This document shows, piece after piece, positions 42,700-47,642 of a DNA stretch of 47,642 bases (position 1 is the stretch's first letter; every line of letters begins with the position of its first letter). A program made the position numbers and the translations under genes. The DNA comes from an uncultured Actinomycetes bacterium (GTDB taxonomy: Bacteria; Actinomycetota; Acidimicrobiia; Acidimicrobiales; SZUA-35), in assembly GCA_902826025.1 (NCBI GenBank), contig CADEDH010000051.1, positions 1 through 47,642 of the forward strand, read 5' to 3'. The notes under the pieces are model-generated. The model worked only from the letters and a program-made list of their open reading frames with translations. It searched no databases and was not told where the DNA came from.

Positions 42700-42876
42700 A
42701 TGAGCGGCAACACGGACGATCTCAAAGGGCGGGCCAAAGAAGCGGCCGGCGATCTCACCGATGACGACGGTCTGAAGCGGGAAGGAAAGGTCGATCGGGC
42801 GTCGGGCAAGATGAAGGACAAGATCGACGACGCCAAGGACATGGCCAAGGACGCCGTGGACGGCGATCGGAAGTAG
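42700..42876 (+). CDS. CsbD-family stress protein
   Basis: A 58-residue soluble protein from the ATG at 42700. The sequence TDDLKGRAKEAAGDLTDDDG, then KREGKVDRASGKMKDKIDD, is the CsbD-like helical, highly charged pattern. CsbD proteins are induced in general stress in several bacteria; their biochemical role is unknown. It stands alone, after a GC-rich inverted repeat that probably ends the upstream MFS transcript. Confidence 0.9.
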   Translation: MSGNTDDLKGRAKEAAGDLTDDDGLKREGKVDRASGKMKDKIDDAKDMAKDAVDGDRK

Positions 42877-42982
42877 CCTGCCCGGCCCGCCGCCCCAACC
42901 CGTCGCCGCACCCGACGTCCAACCGGATGACGGCCCAGGAGGTCTCCACCTTGACGGGCGGGCGGAGCGGGCCCGGATGCCC

Positions 42983-43008
42983 GTTACGAGCGCTGACGAA
43001 ACGGGTAC
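42983..43008 (+). promoter_or_regulatory. SigB/SigF-like promoter candidate upstream of lemA
   Basis: GTTACG at 42983-42988 and GGGTAC at 43003-43008 are separated by 14 bases. This resembles the GTTT-N14/16-GGGTAT class recognised by actinobacterial general-stress sigma factors, with one base off in each box. It lies 129 bp before the LemA start. The 260-bp region 42877-43136 otherwise shows no gene I can support. Confidence 0.4.
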
Positions 43009-43136
43009 GGTCGGGGTGACCATCACCTCGTCGTTACTCCGGACCCCGGTAGCGCGCCTGTCGACGTCGCTCTGAGGAGTCCGAGAATGCCTGGTTCACC
43101 CGTCATACCCACCATCCTTCGCGTCGAGGCGCTCCG

Positions 43137-43697
43137 ATGACGGTGGTCATGGTGCTGGCCGCCATCGTTGCTGTCGTGGCGGTAGTCGGGGCGTGGAGCT
43201 ACAACGTCCTGGTACGAGACCGCATCCGGTGTGACGGAGCTTGGGCCCAGATCGACGTTCAGTTGACCCGGCGCTACGACCTGATCCCCAACCTGGTCGA
43301 GACCGTGAAGGGGTACGCCGCCCACGAGCGGGACCTGCTCGAATCGGTCACCCGGGCCCGTTCCAACGCCATGAACACGGCCCGGGGCGGATCGCCCCAG
43401 CGGCAGGCCGAGGCCGAGGACGCCCTGACCGCCACCCTGGCCAGCGTGTTCGCCGTCTCCGAGGCGTATCCCGATCTGAAGGCCAACCAGAACTTCCTGG
43501 CCCTCCAGGAGGAGCTCACCTCCACCGAGGACCGGGTAGCGTTCGCCCGGCAGTTCTACAACGACGCAGTGGAACGGTTCAACGCCAGAATCCAGACCGT
43601 CCCCAGCAACCTGATCGCCGGCCCGCTGGGATTCACCCCCCGTGAGTTCTTCGAGGCGGCGCCAGGGGCGACCAACCCGACCGCCGTCACCTTCTGA
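43137..43697 (+). CDS. lemA: LemA family protein
   Basis: A 186-residue protein with one N-terminal membrane segment (VVMVLAAIVAVVAVVGAWSYN) and a long helical domain carrying the family motif DVQLTRRYDLIPNLVETVKGYAAHE (as parts: QLTRRYDLIPNLVETVKGY) and DLKANQNFLALQEELTSTED. LemA is found beside HtpX-like proteases in many bacteria and is thought to help membrane protein or envelope quality control. Here the htpX gene follows after 5 bp. The C-terminus ends GFTPREFFEAAPGA, also family-typical. Confidence 0.95.
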   Translation: MTVVMVLAAIVAVVAVVGAWSYNVLVRDRIRCDGAWAQIDVQLTRRYDLIPNLVETVKGYAAHERDLLESVTRARSNAMNTARGGSPQRQAEAEDALTATLASVFAVSEAYPDLKANQNFLALQEELTSTEDRVAFARQFYNDAVERFNARIQTVPSNLIAGPLGFTPREFFEAAPGATNPTAVTF

Positions 43698-43702
43698 CGC
43701 CG

Positions 43703-44647
43703 ATGGCCCAGCGTCGCGACCTCGTCGCTCAGATCGGCGCCAATAAGCGCCGCACGGTCTACATCATGGCCGGCTTCCTGCTGCTCATCGTGGCCGCCAC
43801 CGCCGCCTTCGACCTGGCGTTCGCCGGCGGCCCCTGGGTCATCGGCGGCGCCGTGGTGGTGGCCCTGGTCATGGTGTGGAGCGGCTACTTCTACTCCGAC
43901 CGGCTGGCCATCGCCGCCGCCCACGCCCGGCCGGCCGATCCGGAAGAATATCGGCAGCTGCACAACCTGGTCGAAGGGCTGTGTCTCGGAGCCGGGATCC
44001 CCAAGCCGAGGGTGTACATCATCGACGATCCCGCCCCTAACGCCTTCGCCACCGGACGCAACCCCGAGCACGCAGCCGTGGCGGTGACGACCGGATTGCT
44101 GGCGATCATGAACCGCCCCCAGCTCGAAGGGGTGCTGGCTCACGAACTGAGCCATGTCGCCAACTACGACATCCTCGTCAACACCATCGCCGTCACCCTT
44201 GTCGGCTTCCTTGCCCTGCTGTCGGACGTGGGGCTGCGGCTGCTGATCTTCGGCCGCGCCGGCGGGCGGCGCGACCGGCAGCAGGGCGGGACGCAGGTCT
44301 TCATCCTGGTTCTGGCCCTGGTGTTCATGATCCTCGCCCCGATCGGGGCCAAGGCGATGCAGTTCGCCGTTTCCCGGCGCCGGGAGTCGCTGGCCGACGT
44401 GTCGGGGGTGCTGATCACCCGGAACCCGGAGGGACTGATCGAGGCCCTGGAGAAGTTGCGGGACAATCCGTCGGTGATCGCTCGGGCGCCGGCCGCCACC
44501 GCTCACCTGTGGATCGAATCTCCCCTCGACGCCGCCTCGAAGGGACCGCACGGGTGGTTCAACCGCCTGTTCGAGACCCATCCGCCCATCGAACGCCGCA
44601 TCGCCGCTCTGCGGGAGGCGGCGGGAGGCGTGACCGCCGCCAGCTGA
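43703..44647 (+). CDS. htpX: HtpX-family M48 zinc metalloprotease
   Basis: A 314-residue membrane protease. Two N-terminal membrane segments precede the catalytic HELSH at H147-E148-H151, in VLAHELSHVANYD. The third zinc ligand is the glutamate in RRRESLADVSG. Two further hydrophobic segments lie between them. The protein ends FETHPPIERRIAALRE, the M48 C-terminal motif. It degrades misfolded membrane proteins. It is 5 bp after lemA, the usual pairing, and converges with the heliorhodopsin gene. Expression under envelope or heat stress is likely but not shown. Confidence 0.95.
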   Translation: MAQRRDLVAQIGANKRRTVYIMAGFLLLIVAATAAFDLAFAGGPWVIGGAVVVALVMVWSGYFYSDRLAIAAAHARPADPEEYRQLHNLVEGLCLGAGIPKPRVYIIDDPAPNAFATGRNPEHAAVAVTTGLLAIMNRPQLEGVLAHELSHVANYDILVNTIAVTLVGFLALLSDVGLRLLIFGRAGGRRDRQQGGTQVFILVLALVFMILAPIGAKAMQFAVSRRRESLADVSGVLITRNPEGLIEALEKLRDNPSVIARAPAATAHLWIESPLDAASKGPHGWFNRLFETHPPIERRIAALREAAGGVTAAS

Positions 44648-44700
44648 CAGGGCTCACGGCTGCTCCGCCTCGGCTTCACCCTTCGGAGCCGGTCCGTGGG

Positions 44701-45558
44701 CTAGACCAGAACGTTGGCGAAGATCTGCCAGGCCAGGAGGGATTTGGCCACGAAGCTGAGGACGATGTAAAGCCGCTCGCCGTGCAGGTAGTCCCGCCAC
44801 GCGCCATGGGCCCGGTACTGCAGCCATTGGTTGACAGCGAAGCAGTTGAACAGCACGAAGATGCTGGCGAAGATCCCGTAGACGAAGGTGGGGACGTTGC
44901 TGCCGGCCCCCACCAGATAGACGAAGATGGCGATCCACGGCACGGCACCGGCGATGGAGCCGAAGACGAACGGCGTCCACACGGCGTCCGGGCCCGGCCT
45001 CGAGGTGGTCTCCATCAACCAGCCGAACAGGATCATCGAGGCGTTGACCCCGAAGAGAGCCACCAGGGCGGCGATGTCGCTGATCCCCGTGATCCCCGCC
45101 ACCAGCACGATCATCAGCGACGCCGACACGCTGTACTCGACCCACCGGAACCGGTTGCGCTGCGCCGCCAGCTCCCGCCGGTAGCGCCCGAACCCCCAAG
45201 GTGAGGCCACGAGGGCGTGGAACACCGCCGAGAGCAGCGAGAAGGCGGCCACCGCCGGGCCGAGCCGGTAGCTGAACAGAGTGGAGAGCCGGGCGCCGTC
45301 GACCGGCTGGCCGGGCTGTCCCGAGGCGAAGGTGGCGCTGACCGGGAGGGTCACGCCCTTCGACAAAGCGAGCATCGCCCCGCCCTGAACGGCATGGAAG
45401 ACGGCGGCCACGATGTTCCAGCGGCGGAGCTGCCGGCCGGTGTCGCCGGATGAGGGACGATCAGGGGCGCCAGGGGGCCCGTCGGGGGTCCCAGCGGTGT
45501 TGTCGGCGCTGCGGTCGGGGGTGCCGGCAGTGCGATCGAGGTCCTTGATGTCCGACAT
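44701..45558 (-). CDS. Heliorhodopsin
   Basis: A 285-residue seven-helix retinal protein of the heliorhodopsin family, whose N-terminus is cytoplasmic, opposite to type-1 rhodopsins. The ATG at 45558 has AAAGGA 8 bases upstream. Key residues: the retinal-binding K272 in SFVAKSLLAWQIF, the counterion E141 in FRWVEYSVSASLMIVL, and the conserved histidines H55 (AAVFHAVQ) and H114 (AVFHALVAS). GVNASMILFGWL and NCFAVNQWLQY are further family segments. The first ~40 residues are a Pro/Asp/Gly-rich extension with repeated TAGTPD, longer than in the type protein 48C12. Heliorhodopsins do not clearly pump ions and are thought to sense light; the output is unknown. It lies 52 bp downstream of an Rv2629-like gene and is probably co-transcribed with it. 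Confidence 0.97.
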   Translation of the reverse strand: MSDIKDLDRTAGTPDRSADNTAGTPDGPPGAPDRPSSGDTGRQLRRWNIVAAVFHAVQGGAMLALSKGVTLPVSATFASGQPGQPVDGARLSTLFSYRLGPAVAAFSLLSAVFHALVASPWGFGRYRRELAAQRNRFRWVEYSVSASLMIVLVAGITGISDIAALVALFGVNASMILFGWLMETTSRPGPDAVWTPFVFGSIAGAVPWIAIFVYLVGAGSNVPTFVYGIFASIFVLFNCFAVNQWLQYRAHGAWRDYLHGERLYIVLSFVAKSLLAWQIFANVLV

Positions 45559-45610
45559 CAGGTCGGTCCTTTCGGGGGGTGTGCGATTGGCGAAGCCCGG
45601 CCGGGTGGGG

Positions 45611-46783
45611 TCATCCCGAGGTGACGGCGGTGGCCCGCAGGAGAGCACCGATACCGCCCTCCAGCAGGCTGCCCGGCATCAGACGAACCTCTGCCCCCTG
45701 CAGCAGGGCAGTGCGGACGCAGACGTCGATGAGTCGCCCGGCGGCCACCTCCTGGATTCCCATCTCGGTCAGCTCCCGTTCTTCGAGCGCCACCTGTGAA
45801 CCGTCGATCGCCATCCACCCCAGCCGGTCGTCGGATGGATCGTCGTGGATGAGGAGAGTGTCCACCATGGCCATCTGGAGCGCACCGACCACGGCCCTGG
45901 CGCCGGAGGCGGCGTGGCGGGCGCCGCCGAGTTCGGCCCGGAACGCCTGGATCTGAGCCACCGTGTCCTCAGCTTGAACGCTGCGGACCAGCCGTTCGAC
46001 CTCGGCCGCCGCCGCGTCGGGGTCGTTGCGGGTCCCGGCATCGAGCTTGCGGATGAGGGGCACGAGGGCGGCCGGGGCGGCCGCCAGGAACGAGTGCACG
46101 GCGTGGTCTTCTCCGGCCACGAGTACCCGTTCAGATTGGAGCCGGCCGGCCAACTCGGCCACGGTCTCAGCCACCTCCGTGGCGTTGGCCTCCCAGGTGT
46201 TGATCGCTCGCTGCTGGATTCGACGCTGCGACCAGCCTCCCTGCTGCGTGCGGCGGAGGGGAAAGTCGGCGCCCTCCATCTGTTCGTCGACAACGTCGCC
46301 GTCGGCGGCGACACCCCAGATATCGGCCCCCTTTCGGTCGAGCAGGACGACGAGGTACGGGGTGGCGGCCTGGGCCGATGCCAGGAGCGGAGTGAGCCAG
46401 GCCGTTGGGCTCCACCGGGCCCCGTCGCCGCCGGAGTCGGCCGGGAGGGCGCGCCGCAGGAGGACCTTACCCTCGGCGGCGATCACCGCCAGCACGTCGC
46501 CTTCGCCGTGGTCGGCCTCGTCGTCGGCCGGAGCTGCCGCCGGATGGTTCTCCGGAGCGCCGGTGATGGCGGCGGCGACACTGACGGTGTCGACCCCTAT
46601 CGCCTGGTCCATGGCGGCCAGGGTTGGCTCGTCGGCTCCGGCCTCGGCCAGCTCGCGCCGCAGGTTCTTCCAGCGCAACGTGGCGTGCCGGGCCGCTTGC
46701 GGGTCCTTGCTCGGCGTGGGTAGATAGAGCGAGGCGACGGGCCCCGGGGCGTGAAGGCAGGGGGCGAGTTCCGGGTCGAGCAT
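45611..46783 (-). CDS. Rv2629/Balon-like (baeRF) ribosome-associated factor
   Basis: A 390-residue homologue of archaeo-eukaryotic release factor aRF1 in its bacterial form (baeRF; Rv2629, Balon). Recognisable parts: the N-terminal ASLYLPTPSKDPQ with RWKNLRREL; a central strand VVLLDRKGADIWGVAADG followed by GGWSQRRIQQRAINTWEANA; and the C-terminal PGSLLEGGIGALLRA. Known members bind the ribosomal A site during dormancy and are induced by stress or hypoxia in mycobacteria. The family link here is from sequence pattern. It is first in a unit with heliorhodopsin, and a stress-type promoter motif sits 10-35 bp upstream of its ATG. Confidence 0.85.
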   Translation of the reverse strand: MLDPELAPCLHAPGPVASLYLPTPSKDPQAARHATLRWKNLRRELAEAGADEPTLAAMDQAIGVDTVSVAAAITGAPENHPAAAPADDEADHGEGDVLAVIAAEGKVLLRRALPADSGGDGARWSPTAWLTPLLASAQAATPYLVVLLDRKGADIWGVAADGDVVDEQMEGADFPLRRTQQGGWSQRRIQQRAINTWEANATEVAETVAELAGRLQSERVLVAGEDHAVHSFLAAAPAALVPLIRKLDAGTRNDPDAAAAEVERLVRSVQAEDTVAQIQAFRAELGGARHAASGARAVVGALQMAMVDTLLIHDDPSDDRLGWMAIDGSQVALEERELTEMGIQEVAAGRLIDVCVRTALLQGAEVRLMPGSLLEGGIGALLRATAVTSG

Positions 46784-46792
46784 GCACCCGGG

Positions 46793-46818
46793 ATGCCCGT
46801 TCAGCCAGGGGGCGAAAC
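46793..46818 (-). promoter_or_regulatory. SigB/SigF-like promoter candidate for the Rv2629-like/heliorhodopsin unit
   Basis: On the minus strand GTTTCG (46813-46818) and GGGCAT (46793-46798) are separated by exactly 14 bases, close to the GTTT-N14-GGGTAT general-stress consensus. The -10 box ends 9 bp before the ATG at 46783, which would give a nearly leaderless transcript. The motif is short, so chance cannot be excluded. Confidence 0.45.
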
Positions 46819-46930
46819 CGTGCGACCGGCCCGCCAGTAGGGTCCTACCGCTCGCCGCCGCCTACTGTTGTTGACAGCCTGAAGAAGTCAGCTGCACGGG
46901 GGGACCGTCAGCTGTGGGGGAAGGACAGCC

Positions 46931-47642
46931 ATGATCAACTACGACCTGCACATCCAGGGGGGCACCGTCGTAGACGGCACCCGGGTGCCGCGCTACAACG
47001 CCGACGTCTGGATCAAAGACGGCCGCATCGTCAAGGTCGGGGGAAAGACCGACGGGGTATCCGAGCGCGTCATCGACGCCAAGGGACTCATCGTCGCCCC
47101 TGGCTTCATCGACCTCCACACCCACTACGACGCCCAGATCCGGTGGGACCCGTGGTGCACCACGTCGTCGTGGCATGGCGTCACCTCGGTGGTGCTGGGC
47201 AACTGCGGGTTCGGGTTCGCCCCGGTGAAGCCCGACTTCCGGGAGCGCTCGATGCTCACCATGGTGCGCACCGAGGCCATCCCCATGGCCTCGATGGTGG
47301 AGGGCATGCTGCCCAAGTGGGACTGGGAGACGATCCCGGAGTACCTCGACTCGCTGGAGCGTGCCCCGCTCGGCATCAACTGCATCCAGTACATGCCCAC
47401 CGCCTCGCTCATGACCTACGTGATGGGCCTGGAGGCGGCCAAGACCCGCCCGGCCACCGATGCCGAGCGCAAGGAGATGCAGCGCCTGCTGGCCGAGGGG
47501 ATGGACGCCGGCCTGTGCGGCTTCTCCATCCAGCGCCTCGGCCCCAACTCCACCCAGGCCGACTTCGACGGGTCGCCGATGGTCACCGACACCATGTGTG
47601 ACGAGGACATCCTGGCCCTGGGCGAGGTGCTGGCCGAGCGCG
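46931..47642 (+). CDS. N-acyl-D-amino-acid deacylase (D-aminoacylase), 3' end outside window
   Basis: The first 237 residues of an amidohydrolase; it continues past the window. The ATG follows GGAAGGA by about 6 bases. MINYDLHIQGGTVVDGTRVP, then VAPGFIDLHTHYDAQIRWDP with the HxH metal motif, and VTSVVLGNCGFGFAPVKP, where the cysteine is a family metal ligand, are typical of D-aminoacylase and N-acyl-D-glutamate deacylase. It hydrolyses N-acyl-D-amino acids, useful for peptidoglycan or modified amino acid turnover. Divergent from the Rv2629-like gene across 147 bp; a TTGACA occurs at 46871-46876 without a good -10. Confidence 0.92.
   Translation, partial: MINYDLHIQGGTVVDGTRVPRYNADVWIKDGRIVKVGGKTDGVSERVIDAKGLIVAPGFIDLHTHYDAQIRWDPWCTTSSWHGVTSVVLGNCGFGFAPVKPDFRERSMLTMVRTEAIPMASMVEGMLPKWDWETIPEYLDSLERAPLGINCIQYMPTASLMTYVMGLEAAKTRPATDAERKEMQRLLAEGMDAGLCGFSIQRLGPNSTQADFDGSPMVTDTMCDEDILALGEVLAER

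Noticed and set aside
44701..45558. Proton-pumping type-1 rhodopsin
   Set aside because: The sequence matches heliorhodopsin motifs throughout, including the E141/K272 positions, and lacks the DTE/DTD-type helix C pump motif.
1..47642. CRISPR arrays, tRNA or rRNA genes
   Set aside because: No regularly spaced repeats and no cloverleaf or rRNA-like sequence were noticed on reading; this was done by eye, without a covariance search.

Overview
The window is about 47.6 kb of very GC-rich chromosomal DNA with dense genes, many GTG starts, short spacers and frequent 4-bp stop/start overlaps. The gene content points to a high-GC actinobacterium: a 13E12/DUF222 HNH protein, an AbiEi/DUF559 nuclease, an ATPase-LuxR regulator, DUF4242, thiolase plus DUF35 pairs, an HpaB-type monooxygenase, LLM oxidoreductases, D-aminoacylase, a heliorhodopsin and an Rv2629-like protein. 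An aquatic or soil lineage such as Acidimicrobiia is the best guess. That placement is inference; no rRNA or other marker gene is present. I saw no tRNA, rRNA, CRISPR array or phage module.

Layout. 0-3 kb holds an HNH protein and several small hypothetical genes, including a 59-residue gene on the minus strand. 3-7 kb is one operon: ABC ATPase, ABC-2 permease, sensor kinase and response regulator, preceded by a perfect 18-bp palindrome. 7-13 kb is a minus-strand catabolic block: thiolase-like protein with its DUF35 partner, an MFS carrier, an amidase, and a citrate-synthase-family enzyme. 12.8-16 kb carries a DUF4242 protein followed by a 944-residue ATPase-LuxR regulator. 16-18 kb is a PanE-like reductase coupled to an amidohydrolase. 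At 17,984-19,224 a single AbiEi/DUF559 nuclease gene is enclosed by two copies of a ~94-bp imperfect inverted repeat, a probable mobile cassette. 19-24.5 kb has a zinc alcohol dehydrogenase, a response regulator with a kinase remnant, a truncated membrane protein, an aldehyde dehydrogenase and a secreted calcium-repeat protein. 24.5-32.9 kb has an MFS protein, an SDR, an HpaB-type hydroxylase, a YtcJ-like amidohydrolase and a GntR/PfkB/epoxide hydrolase operon. 33-37.8 kb has pyrophosphatase, Kup, an LLM oxidoreductase, a broken universal stress protein and an SDR. 37.8-42.6 kb is a lipid/quinone-type cluster: geranylgeranyl-reductase-family protein, UbiE methyltransferase, a UbiA-like membrane protein, a lipoprotein and an MFS protein. 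42.7-46.8 kb is a stress-type cluster: CsbD, LemA, HtpX, heliorhodopsin and an Rv2629/Balon-like release-factor homologue. The window ends inside a D-aminoacylase gene.

The most notable parts are the inverted-repeat-flanked nuclease cassette and the apparent operon joining the release-factor homologue to a heliorhodopsin. A GTTTCG-N14-GGGCAT sequence, resembling an SigB/SigF-class promoter, lies just upstream of that operon, and a similar GTTACG-N14-GGGTAC lies upstream of lemA-htpX. This suggests, without proving it, that light perception or membrane photobiology and ribosome dormancy share stress regulation here. Decay is visible at two places: a junction where two genes both lost their 5' ends, and a frameshifted universal stress protein.
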